Assembly: GCA_965228065.1 (NCBI GenBank)
Contig: OZ245788.1
Coordinates: 6,510,001-6,574,000 of the forward strand
Reading direction: 5' to 3'
DNA: 64,000 bases
Source of the DNA: Sphingobium_A sp965228065
Lineage (GTDB): Bacteria > Pseudomonadota > Alphaproteobacteria > Sphingomonadales > Sphingomonadaceae
The first letter of the stretch is position 1. The number at the start of each line of letters is the position of its first letter. The position numbers and the translations under genes are program-made. Below, in pieces: positions 1 to 7,943 of this stretch. The notes beneath the pieces were generated by a model, which was not told the origin of the DNA, ran no database searches, and worked only from the letters and a program-made list of their open reading frames with translations.

Positions 1-84
1 TTGGAGAATGCACCGGCCTAACGGTGCGGCCTAAGCAACGACTTCCCCATCATCTCGACGTAACCGCGATCAGGTGAACCGCTT

Positions 85-113
85 CTCCTCCCCATGCAAA
101 GCATGGGGAGGAG
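85..113. terminator. Perfect hairpin downstream of the Lrp-type gene
   Basis: A 13-bp perfect stem (85-97 with 101-113) closes on a three-base AAA loop, just past the 3' end of the minus-strand regulator. There is no T tract on either strand, so it may act as an RNA 3'-end stabiliser or an intergenic repeat rather than a classic intrinsic terminator. Nothing else was recognised in 1-130. Confidence 0.5.
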
Positions 114-130
114 AGCCGTTCCCTCCCTGA

Positions 131-637
131 TCAGCCTGTGCGCCGGTGCCGCCCGCTCCAGGCATTTTCGCTGACGGCGGCGGCGCCCTTGATCTCGCGC
201 ATCGCGATCGTCGTCACGAACCGCTCAACGCCGGGAAGTCGCCACAGCTCGGCACGCAACAGCTCGTCGAGATCGCTCATGTCGCGCGCCAGCACCTGAA
301 GCTGATAGTCGGCATCGCCGACGGTGACGTGACACGCCATGATCATGGGATGTGCCCGCACCGCATTCTCGAACGCCAGATGCTTGTCGAAGCGGACAAT
401 GACGCGCACGAACGCTGTGGTGTGCAGCCCGACGGCCCCGGGATCGATCGTCGCGCGATAGCCCTGGATGACCTTCGCCGCCTCAAGCGCCTGCACCCGC
501 TTCCAGCAGGGCGACTTGGAGATGCCGACCATATCGGCAAGCGCGGCGAAGGACAGCCGCGCATCGGCCTCCAGCGCCGTCACGATCTCACGATCGATCC
601 GGTCGAGTTGGGGGAAATCGGATTCGGGAGCTGCCAT
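131..637 (-). CDS. Lrp/AsnC-family transcriptional regulator
   Basis: A 168-residue protein with the two-part Lrp/AsnC layout. The N-terminal winged HTH (about residues 10-65) contains the family pattern LDRIDREIV, then the recognition helix region around SKSPCWKRVQALE. The C-terminal RAM-type ligand domain (about 75-150) has HVTVGDADYQLQV. It is divergent from the tryptophan 2,3-dioxygenase gene, with about 210 bases between them. Lrp-type proteins beside kynurenine genes commonly control them in response to kynurenine or tryptophan, so that role is inferred here from position only. The start at MAAPESDF gives a normal family length. Confidence 0.9.
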   Translation of the reverse strand: MAAPESDFPQLDRIDREIVTALEADARLSFAALADMVGISKSPCWKRVQALEAAKVIQGYRATIDPGAVGLHTTAFVRVIVRFDKHLAFENAVRAHPMIMACHVTVGDADYQLQVLARDMSDLDELLRAELWRLPGVERFVTTIAMREIKGAAAVSENAWSGRHRRTG

Positions 638-849
638 CGGATATCCACGGATGAGTGCTGTGATAACGCGATACTGCAGTCCGATACGCAGTTCAATTCC
701 GCAACCACAGCATCATCGTACTTTACTGTTGCCAATCTGAAGAACGATTGCTCCATACTGATTGCCCAATAGACGCAGAATGGGCACAATGTACCATGCG
801 CAAAATGTTAGGTTCGCTCCAACGTTCAGACTGGTAGGAGAGACGAGCA
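638..849. promoter_or_regulatory. kynA: Divergent promoter region, Lrp-type regulator / kynA
   Basis: This 212-base divergent spacer is less GC-rich than the flanking genes and must hold both promoters. The only site I can fix is the ribosome binding site AGGAG at 836-840, nine bases before the kynA ATG. Lrp operators are degenerate and I could not assign one by eye. Confidence 0.5.
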
Positions 850-1596
850 ATGGACCGCGCCAAATATCATGCACTGCTGACTGCGCCGGAGAAGCTCGAT
901 TACGAGGTGTATCTGTCCACCCAGTCGCTGCTCGCCTGCCAGAAGCCGTTCGACGAATTGGCCAACCATGACGAGCTGCAGTTCCAGATCATCCACCAGG
1001 TCGAGGAACTGTGGATGAAGCTGATGGCGCATACCCTGCTCGAAGTGGACGATTATATGGTCGCCGGCCAAGCGCATCGCGTCGTCTCGTTGATGGGTCG
1101 CGTCCACAACATCATGCGGCTGATGATCGCGCAGCTCGACCTGCTGGAAACCATGTCGCCCAAGGAATATCAGGAGATCCGCCTGCAGCTCGGCAATGGC
1201 AGCGGCCAGGAATCGCCAGGTTTCCGCGTCCTGCTGCAGATGATCCCCGAATTGTGGCGCAGCTTCGAGAAACGCTACCTGACCGACGCTGGCCGCACCG
1301 TGCGCTCGATCTACGATCAGGATTATGCGCATGACGACGCCTATGTCGTCGCGGAAGCGCTGATCGAGCTGGACGAATTGTTCGGCAAGTTCCGGTCGAA
1401 CCATATCTTCCTGATCCACCGCTCGATCGGCATGGGCTCGGCATCTCTCAAGGGCCGCTCGGTCGATCTGCTGCAGGCCGGCACCCGGCACCGCTTCTTC
1501 CCCGCGCTCTGGGACGTGCGCGTCGAGATGACCGATGCCTGGGGCGGAAGCTATGGCCGGGTGCGCGACAGCATCGCCGCGGAACAGGCCGCATGA
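850..1596 (+). CDS. kynA: Tryptophan 2,3-dioxygenase
   Basis: A heme enzyme that opens the indole ring of L-tryptophan to N-formylkynurenine, the first step of tryptophan breakdown. The 248-residue protein shows the family's early helix signature HDELQFQIIHQVEELWMK (about residues 39-56). Late in the chain, FRSNHIFLIHRSIGMG contains the presumed proximal heme-ligand histidine. It is shorter than the common 280-300-residue bacterial enzymes, and the usual GTGG-type loop is diverged to GMGSASLKG. An AGGAG site lies nine bases before the ATG. Its TGA overlaps the ATG of the next gene, so the two are probably translationally coupled. Confidence 0.92.
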   Translation: MDRAKYHALLTAPEKLDYEVYLSTQSLLACQKPFDELANHDELQFQIIHQVEELWMKLMAHTLLEVDDYMVAGQAHRVVSLMGRVHNIMRLMIAQLDLLETMSPKEYQEIRLQLGNGSGQESPGFRVLLQMIPELWRSFEKRYLTDAGRTVRSIYDQDYAHDDAYVVAEALIELDELFGKFRSNHIFLIHRSIGMGSASLKGRSVDLLQAGTRHRFFPALWDVRVEMTDAWGGSYGRVRDSIAAEQAA

Positions 1597-2702
1597 GCGC
1601 GCATCGCGATCTGTTCCTGGTTCCCGGACCCGGGCCCTATCTGCTCAGCCACTCGGTCGGCTGCCAGCCACTCGCCGCGCGCGCGCGGCTGGACAGCGAC
1701 CTGCTGACACCCTGGGCGGAACAGGGCGGCGACGCATGGGGTGACTGGCTGGGAACCATCGACCGTTTTCGCAACGCCGCTGCCAGGCTGCTCGACGCCA
1801 GACCGGAAGAAATCTGTCCGCAACCATCGGTTTCCGCGGCGCTTTTCACGTTGTTATCGGGCCTCAAGCGCGAACCCGGTCGAGATGTCCTGCTGACCTC
1901 CGCGCACGGATTCTCCTCGGTCGTCTTTGCGATGGATCGGCTCCAGCGCATGGGTTACCGGCTTGAGCTTCTGCCCGAAGATGCCGATCCCGGCGACGCG
2001 CAGACATGGATCGATGCGATCGATGGACGCGTCGCCGCCGTCGTCGCGATGCATGTCCATTCCAACACTGGCGTCGTATCCCCAGCTTCGGAGATCGCAG
2101 ATGCTGCGCGCCGCCATGGCGCCATCTCGATCATCGACGCCGCCCAATCGATCGGCATCCTGCCCATCACGCCGCGATCCTGGGGTGTCGACGTGGTGCT
2201 CGCCACATCGGTCAAATGGCTGTGCGGAGGCTCAGGCGCGCCATTTCTCTGGGTACGGCAGGAGCTGATCCCCGAGATCGAACCGATCGATGTCGGCTGG
2301 TTCAGCCACGAGAACCCGTTCGCCTTCGATGTGCGAGATTTTCGCTATGCGCCGGATGCGCGGCGTTTCTGGGGCGGCACCCCATCGATCGCGCCCTTCT
2401 CGCTTGCGACCACGGGCATCGAGACGATCACGACGATCGGCGTGAATGCGGCATTGGCGTGGAATCGCGTGCTGATCGCGCATGTGGAGGCAGAGTCCGG
2501 CCGCACGTTCGACATGCGCAATCGCGGCGGCACGCTTTGTCTGGACGCCGCCGACATTGATGGGCTGGCCGCGGCACTGGCGGCAGCCGACTGCCGCGTC
2601 GACCGACGCGGCGACGTGTTGCGCGCATCCTTCCACGTCTGGAACAGCGTCGATGAGGCAGAACTGGTCGGCAGCATCCTTCGCCGCTTCCCGGCCGCCT
2701 GA
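1593..2702 (+). CDS. Kynureninase-like class V aminotransferase-fold PLP enzyme
   Basis: A 369-residue PLP enzyme of fold type I, aminotransferase class V. The PLP-pyridine aspartate lies in IIDAAQS (Asp182), and the Schiff-base lysine is in SVKWLCGGSG (Lys208). This KWLxGGxG pattern is typical of kynureninase and related enzymes. It starts inside the kynA stop codon (ATGA overlap). Cleavage of kynurenine or 3-hydroxykynurenine to anthranilate or 3-hydroxyanthranilate plus alanine is the role suggested by the operon. Similarity of the fold to cysteine desulfurases and isopenicillin-N-epimerase-like enzymes means the substrate is not proven. No formamidase gene (kynB) is visible nearby. Confidence 0.8.
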   Translation: MSAHRDLFLVPGPGPYLLSHSVGCQPLAARARLDSDLLTPWAEQGGDAWGDWLGTIDRFRNAAARLLDARPEEICPQPSVSAALFTLLSGLKREPGRDVLLTSAHGFSSVVFAMDRLQRMGYRLELLPEDADPGDAQTWIDAIDGRVAAVVAMHVHSNTGVVSPASEIADAARRHGAISIIDAAQSIGILPITPRSWGVDVVLATSVKWLCGGSGAPFLWVRQELIPEIEPIDVGWFSHENPFAFDVRDFRYAPDARRFWGGTPSIAPFSLATTGIETITTIGVNAALAWNRVLIAHVEAESGRTFDMRNRGGTLCLDAADIDGLAAALAAADCRVDRRGDVLRASFHVWNSVDEAELVGSILRRFPAA

Positions 2703-2772
2703 TTCAGAGCGATTTCGAGGCCGATGGTCTCATCTGCCGGCTCGGCAATCGCGGCAAACAATGGAAAATGAA

Positions 2773-2806
2773 GAGTCGATCCGGTTCAGTCGAACCGGAT
2801 CGACTC
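2773..2806. terminator. Bidirectional terminator hairpin between convergent genes
   Basis: A 15-bp perfect inverted repeat (2773-2787 with 2792-2806) has a four-base AGTC loop. It lies between the kynureninase-like gene on the plus strand and the convergent ATPase gene, and it reaches the latter's stop codon. The symmetry fits a terminator used from both sides, although no long T run follows. Confidence 0.65.
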
Positions 2807-4253
2807 AGGTCACGGCCGGCATGGTGGTCCAGCCAAGCGCCGGAATGGTGATCGACCTTTTGCCCGACATATCGACGCGGGTGACCAGTATCTGCCGGTC
2901 CTCGATGTAACTGATGATGCGTTGGGCGCGCCGGATCGACGTCGTTCCATAGACGCGCGCGACCTCCTCGTCAGATGGGCACGGGTCGCCGTCGCGCGCC
3001 GCGCGTGCAATGCAGAGATAGGCGCCGAGCATATCGTCGGGCAGCCCCCGCGCCGCCTCGATCGCGGGCGCCCATTCCTCGCTTACATCGTCGAACACGC
3101 CCGCTCGCGCCGCGCCGAGCCGCCGTGCAAATGTCGAGGCGTCGAGCGGCGGGCGATGCACGCCCATCATCCGGCAGCGCACCTGAAAATCCTGGAACAG
3201 CAGGGCCGCCGAACGCGCGCCCGCTTCGGGATCCTCGACGATCGCGCGCAATGCTTCAGCGACGACCGGGCCGACATCGATCTTGGGCGCCGAAGCGACG
3301 GCAGCAGCCGGCGCGGCACTGACCTCGATCGTGTGCAGCACCTCTTCGACCGGTGGGGGTTTGGGCGGCATATAGATGACGGGCGCCGGGCCGGGTTCGT
3401 CCAGTCCATCCAGCAGCGTCTGGCGCATGTCGGCGGCAGACACCTGCGGCAAGGGCGTCAGCATGGGGCCAGCACCGCGTGGGGCGGTCTGGACCGATCC
3501 GATCCGGATCGACACCGGCCGGCGTGAAATGGCCGGGCCGAGCGCAAGGAAGTGACCGCGCTGAAGGTCGCGGATCGCATCGGCCTGGCGCCGCTCCATG
3601 CCGAGCAGATCGGCGGCGCGGGCCATGTCGATATCGAGAAAGGTGCGCCCCATCAGGAAGTTCGACGCTTCGGCAGCGACGTTCTTGGCAAGCTTTGCAA
3701 GGCGCTGCGTGGCGATGATCCCGGCAAGCCCGCGCTTGCGGCCGCGGCACATCAAATTGGTCATTGCCGACAGCGACGCGCGGCGCACTTCCTCGATCAC
3801 CTCGACAGCGCCCGACGGCGCAAACACCTGCGCCTCGTCGACCACGACCAGCGCCGGATACCAATGCTCGCGCGGTGCATCGAACATGCCCGACAGGAAG
3901 GCGGCGGCGCAGCGCATCTGGCCCTCGGCCTCCAGTCCCTCCAGGCTGAGCACCACCGATGCGCGATGCTCGCGACAGCGCGCGGCGAACTTCGTCACCT
4001 CGGCGATGGAATAGTCTGAGCCTTCGACGACGACATGACCATAGACCTCGGCCAGCGTGACGAAATCGCCCTCCGGGTCGATGATGACCTGCTGAACATG
4101 CTCCGCGCTACGCTCGAGCAGCCGGCGCAACAGATGCGATTTTCCCGAGCCCGAATTGCCCTGGACCAGCAATCGCGTCGCCAGCAGCTCTTCGAGATCG
4201 ATCGAAGCGGATCTGCCGGCGTCGTCCGTGCCTATATCGACTTGAATCGCCAT
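2805..4253 (-). CDS. HerA/DUF87-type ATP-binding protein
   Basis: A P-loop ATPase of the FtsK/HerA type. The Walker A motif GNSGSGKS follows the conserved lead-in LLATRLLVQ, and LVVVDEAQVFAP is the Walker B motif. A later segment, CRGRKRGLAGIIATQR, carries the sensor and arginine-finger features of HerA-like translocases. The C-terminal region (roughly the last 120 residues) looks like an added winged-helix or adaptor domain. I prefer the start at MAIQVDIG (4253), which gives the usual short N terminus. An upstream in-frame ATG at 4289 is also possible. Related chromosomal ATPases occur outside defence loci, and nothing beside it suggests a partner nuclease. Confidence 0.8.
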   Translation of the reverse strand: MAIQVDIGTDDAGRSASIDLEELLATRLLVQGNSGSGKSHLLRRLLERSAEHVQQVIIDPEGDFVTLAEVYGHVVVEGSDYSIAEVTKFAARCREHRASVVLSLEGLEAEGQMRCAAAFLSGMFDAPREHWYPALVVVDEAQVFAPSGAVEVIEEVRRASLSAMTNLMCRGRKRGLAGIIATQRLAKLAKNVAAEASNFLMGRTFLDIDMARAADLLGMERRQADAIRDLQRGHFLALGPAISRRPVSIRIGSVQTAPRGAGPMLTPLPQVSAADMRQTLLDGLDEPGPAPVIYMPPKPPPVEEVLHTIEVSAAPAAAVASAPKIDVGPVVAEALRAIVEDPEAGARSAALLFQDFQVRCRMMGVHRPPLDASTFARRLGAARAGVFDDVSEEWAPAIEAARGLPDDMLGAYLCIARAARDGDPCPSDEEVARVYGTTSIRRAQRIISYIEDRQILVTRVDMSGKRSITIPALGWTTMPAVT

Positions 4254-4330
4254 CGCCGCCGTTTGGCCGAGATGCGACCCTCCCGGCAAGGGCTGCGAGC
4301 CGCCTTTCGTCGCGAAGTGCGAAATAGACT

Positions 4331-5575
4331 CTATGGGCGCGCGCCGCCGGCGGCCGTCCAGCGCTTCATCGAGCGCTTCAGCACGTCATGCGGAAGGCCG
4401 AAGACCTTGAAACCATTGGCCCCGCTCATGTCGCCCGCCGCAACCATCGCGTTGACCACGGCCTCTTCGGTGGCATCCACCGTCGCCTCGAACAGCGGGG
4501 TCAATTCCTCGTTCGAATACATCGCGACCTCGGTCGTTCCGGCCTGCACGGCGGGCACGGAGGGATTCGCGGTGGAGAACGCGACGAAGATATCGCCTGA
4601 CCCGGCACTGGCGACCGAGCCAAGCCGGCCGAGCCCGAGCCCGGCGCGCTTCGAAATGCGCTTCAGCTGGTGCGGCAGCAACGGCGCATCGGTCGCGACG
4701 ACGATGATGATCGATCCGTCGCTTGCCCGCCCGCTCGGCGCCGCCGTCGGTGCACAGGTCGGCACATTCCCGACCACCTGACCGGTCTTGCAGAGCAGAT
4801 AGGATTTGGCGAGTTCCATGCCGATCGGTGCGCCCGCGATCCGCAGGCTTTCGCGCTCACCGTAATTGCACTGCACCAGCACGCCGACGGTATAGCTTTT
4901 GCCACCCTGCCGAACAATGCGGGAGGATGTGCCGATGCCGCCCTTGAAGCGATTGCAGATCATGCCGGTGCCGCCGCCGACCGCGCCCTCGGTCACGGGC
5001 CCGCTGCGCGCCGAATCGAGCGCCTTGCGGACATGTTCGGGTTTGACGTGGAAGCCGTTGATATCGTTGAGCACGCCGTCATAGGTCTCGGCGACGAGCG
5101 GCACGAACCAGCGCGCGGTCCACCCCTTGTCGACCATCCAGCCCACCGCGGTATCGCGGACGATGCCGACGCTGTGCGTATTGGTGATCAGAATCGGACC
5201 ATCGAGCAGCCCGCGCTCCTCCAGCCAGACCGTGCCGGTCATTTCGCCCGCGCCGTTGAGCGTCGACCAGCCGGCAAAGACCGGCGCGATCGAATCGCGC
5301 CCACGCGGCAACACCGCGGTCACACCGGTTCGGACCGGTCCCTCCCCGACCCGCAGCGCACCGTCGCCGGAGATGAGCGTCGTATGCCCCACCTCGACGC
5401 CGGCCACATCGGTGATCGCGTTGAGCGGCCCCGGCTCGCCATGGAACGGCACGCCAAGATCGCGCGCGCGTTCGGGAGATTTCGACGGACCGGCGGCCGG
5501 CTGCGCCGACGCGGTTGCAGCGATGCAGGCCAGGGCGAATGCGGCGATCGAGCGGCGGATCTGACGGTGGGTCAT
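4331..5575 (-). CDS. P1-family (DmpA-type) aminopeptidase, exported
   Basis: A self-cleaving N-terminal-nucleophile hydrolase of peptidase family S58/P1, which contains L-aminopeptidase/D-esterase and beta-aminopeptidases. From MTHRQIRRS there is a Sec signal peptide ending ATASAQ. Family blocks follow: GVPFHGEPGPLNAITDVAGVEVGH near the N terminus, GGGTGMICNRFKGGIGTSSR in the middle, and DGSIIIVVATDAPL, whose Gly-Ser bond is the expected autocleavage site with serine as nucleophile. The frame is open further upstream to 5677, but the signal peptide fixes the start at 5575. A periplasmic role in trimming small or beta-amino peptides is inferred from the family. Confidence 0.88.
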   Translation of the reverse strand: MTHRQIRRSIAAFALACIAATASAQPAAGPSKSPERARDLGVPFHGEPGPLNAITDVAGVEVGHTTLISGDGALRVGEGPVRTGVTAVLPRGRDSIAPVFAGWSTLNGAGEMTGTVWLEERGLLDGPILITNTHSVGIVRDTAVGWMVDKGWTARWFVPLVAETYDGVLNDINGFHVKPEHVRKALDSARSGPVTEGAVGGGTGMICNRFKGGIGTSSRIVRQGGKSYTVGVLVQCNYGERESLRIAGAPIGMELAKSYLLCKTGQVVGNVPTCAPTAAPSGRASDGSIIIVVATDAPLLPHQLKRISKRAGLGLGRLGSVASAGSGDIFVAFSTANPSVPAVQAGTTEVAMYSNEELTPLFEATVDATEEAVVNAMVAAGDMSGANGFKVFGLPHDVLKRSMKRWTAAGGARP

Positions 5576-5691
5576 GGAACTCCGGGACAAAGAGGGCGAT
5601 GGTGCGATCATTGCGGTTCGGCCGGAAATCGCAAGGTGCGAAGCACAGGCAAGGCGTTGCCCTGAGCGCACCAACACAGCATAGTCGCGTC

Positions 5692-6600
5692 ATGACCGCA
5701 CTTCCCCCATTCGCCGCGTTGCGTGCGTTCGAAGCCGTCGGGCGCGAAGGCGGTATCCGCAGGGCCGCAGCCTCGCTTGCGCTCGATCACGCCGTGGTCA
5801 GCCGCCATGTCCGGCTGCTCGAAGAGTGGTTGGGGGTCGGGCTGTTCCAGCGCGATGGCGGGCGACTGCAACTGACCGCGGCAGGCGCGCGCTTCCATGG
5901 TCGGATCTCCGCAGCGATCGCGGAGATGGCCGACGCCACGGCGGATGCGATGGACAGCGACGGCCACAAGGGGCGCAGTCTGAAACTCTGGTGCGTGCCC
6001 GGTTTCGCAACACAATGGCTGACCGACCAGATCGCGGATTTCGAGGTTCTGCACCCCGATCATCATGTGGAATTGCGGCCAACCGATGGCCCGGCGAATC
6101 TGCTGGCGCGAGAGGCCGATATCGACATCCGCTTCTATCTCGACCACTGGCCCCCGAGCCCGGGTGGCAAGGGGCTGCGGTTCGTTGCGCTGGCCCGCCC
6201 GTCGATCATGGTCGTCGCCAGTCCGGAGATGGCAGCGCGACTGGCGGGCGCCTCAATCAACGATCTGATCGATGCGCCCCTGCTTCACGAGGAACATGAC
6301 GAGCAATGGCGCGCATGGCTGCAATTCAATGGTGTGCTCATCCCCGGCAGGATTCCGGGACCATTGTTGTGGCACGCCCATCTCGCCATCGCCGCCGCGC
6401 GCCGGGGACGCGGCGTCGCGCTGGCGAGCGACTATCTGGTCAGCCGTGACCTGAAACAGGGCGCGCTGGTCGAAGTTGCGATTCCCGGCACTCGCCAGGT
6501 CGAACTCGGCACCTATGCCTTTGTCACGCGCGAGGACCGCTGGTCCTCGCCCGCGATCACCACGCTGCGCCGGTTCCTTCAATCTCGGGCAGCAGCCTAG
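5692..6600 (+). CDS. LysR-family (GcvA-like) transcriptional regulator
   Basis: A 302-residue LysR-type regulator beginning MTALPPFAALRAFEAV. The winged-HTH block (residues about 5-65) contains GGIRRAAASLALDHAVVSRHVRLLEEWLG, and an effector-binding domain follows. The start at 5692 is chosen because the LPPFAALRAFE opening is the canonical GcvA-subgroup start. The reading frame itself stays open upstream into the divergent peptidase gene. The regulator is divergent from the P1 peptidase (116 bases apart) and convergent with the aminotransferase, so the peptidase is the more likely target. The effector is unknown. Confidence 0.9.
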   Translation: MTALPPFAALRAFEAVGREGGIRRAAASLALDHAVVSRHVRLLEEWLGVGLFQRDGGRLQLTAAGARFHGRISAAIAEMADATADAMDSDGHKGRSLKLWCVPGFATQWLTDQIADFEVLHPDHHVELRPTDGPANLLAREADIDIRFYLDHWPPSPGGKGLRFVALARPSIMVVASPEMAARLAGASINDLIDAPLLHEEHDEQWRAWLQFNGVLIPGRIPGPLLWHAHLAIAAARRGRGVALASDYLVSRDLKQGALVEVAIPGTRQVELGTYAFVTREDRWSSPAITTLRRFLQSRAAA

Positions 6601-7943
6601 TCCACGTCCCGCAAAGTGGCGCCGATCCGTTCGACGATCTCGTCGATCTGCGCCTCGCTGATGATCAGCGGCGGCGACAGCGCGATGATATCGCCGGTCA
6701 CGCGGATCAGCAGCCCATCGTCGAAGCAGCGTTGGAAAATCTCGAACGCGCGCTTACCGGGTGCATCGGGCCGCGGCGCAAGCTCGATGCCCGCGATCAG
6801 GCCAAGATTGCGGATGTCGACGACATGCCGCTCGCCCTTGAGGCCATGGACCGCCGCTTCCCAATAGGCCGTAAGCGCCGCGGTGCGCGCGAACAGGCCT
6901 TCCTCCTTATAGAGCGACAGCGTCGCCAGACCGGCGGCTGCCGCAAGCGGATGGCCCGAATAGGTATAGCCGTGGAAGAATTCGATGCCCGCAGGCGCAT
7001 CCTCGACGATGCGGTCATGGACGGCGCGGCTGGCGGCGACGGCGCCCATCGGTACGGTCGCGTTGGTCAGCCCCTTCGCCATCGTCAATATGTCGGGCAC
7101 GACCCCGAAATACTCCGCCGCGGTGGGCGCGCCCAATCGACCGAACGCGGTGATCACCTCGTCGAAGATCAGCAATATGCCGTGACGCGCAGTGATCTCG
7201 CGCAGCCGTTCCAGATAGCCGCGCGGCGGCACCAGAACGCCGGTCGAGCAGGCGACAGGTTCGACGATCACCGCGGCGATCGTCTCGGGGCCGTGGAGCG
7301 TCACCAGCCGCTCGAGCTCGCCCGCCATGTCTTCATTGGTGTCGGGCTGGCCCCGGGTGAAGGCAGCCTCCGCACGGAAGGTTGCCGACAGATGGTCGAC
7401 GCCCCAGATCTGCGCACCGAAGCTGCGCCGGTTGCCGCCGATGCCGCCGACCGATGTGCCGCCCATATTGGTGCCGTGATAGCCGCGCTCGCGCCCGATC
7501 AGCCGCGTCCGTCCGCCCTCGCCATTGGCACGGTGATAAGCGAGCGCCATCTTGAGCGCGGTGTCCGCCGCTTCCGATCCGGAATTGGTGAAGAAGATGC
7601 GATCCAGCCCCGTGGGCATCATTGCCGCCAGCGCCTCGGCCAGCTCGAACGCCTTGGGATGGCCGAGTTGGAAGGTCGGCGCGAAATCCAGAATTCCGGC
7701 CTGCTCGCGAATGGCCTCGACGATCTGCTGCCGACCATGGCCGGCATTGACGCACCACAAGCCGGCGGTGGAATCGAGCACTGCCCGGCCCTCCGGCGTG
7801 TGATAATACATGCCCTCCGCCGACGCGAGCATGCGCGGTTTCGCCTTGAACGACCGGTTGTCGGTGAACGGCATCCAGAATGCGGAAAGATCGGCCGAGG
7901 CGGTTACAGCACCACCGCCAACCACGTCATTTTCAGGCTTCAT
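6597..7943 (-). CDS. Class III omega-aminotransferase
   Basis: A PLP-dependent transaminase of the omega-amino acid:pyruvate group, about 448 residues from MKPENDVV. Visible features are FTNSGSEAADTALKMA (phosphate-binding loop region), LIFDEVITAFGR (the conserved Asp of the cofactor site) and DILTMAKGLTNATVPMG, whose lysine forms the Schiff base. The upstream part of the frame (MEDAGS) overlaps the amidohydrolase too far, so 7943 is preferred. The start then overlaps the amidohydrolase stop by 11 bases, so the two are likely co-translated. The amine substrate cannot be read from sequence; beta-alanine-type or polyamine substrates are usual in this group. Confidence 0.9.
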   Translation of the reverse strand: MKPENDVVGGGAVTASADLSAFWMPFTDNRSFKAKPRMLASAEGMYYHTPEGRAVLDSTAGLWCVNAGHGRQQIVEAIREQAGILDFAPTFQLGHPKAFELAEALAAMMPTGLDRIFFTNSGSEAADTALKMALAYHRANGEGGRTRLIGRERGYHGTNMGGTSVGGIGGNRRSFGAQIWGVDHLSATFRAEAAFTRGQPDTNEDMAGELERLVTLHGPETIAAVIVEPVACSTGVLVPPRGYLERLREITARHGILLIFDEVITAFGRLGAPTAAEYFGVVPDILTMAKGLTNATVPMGAVAASRAVHDRIVEDAPAGIEFFHGYTYSGHPLAAAAGLATLSLYKEEGLFARTAALTAYWEAAVHGLKGERHVVDIRNLGLIAGIELAPRPDAPGKRAFEIFQRCFDDGLLIRVTGDIIALSPPLIISEAQIDEIVERIGATLRDVD

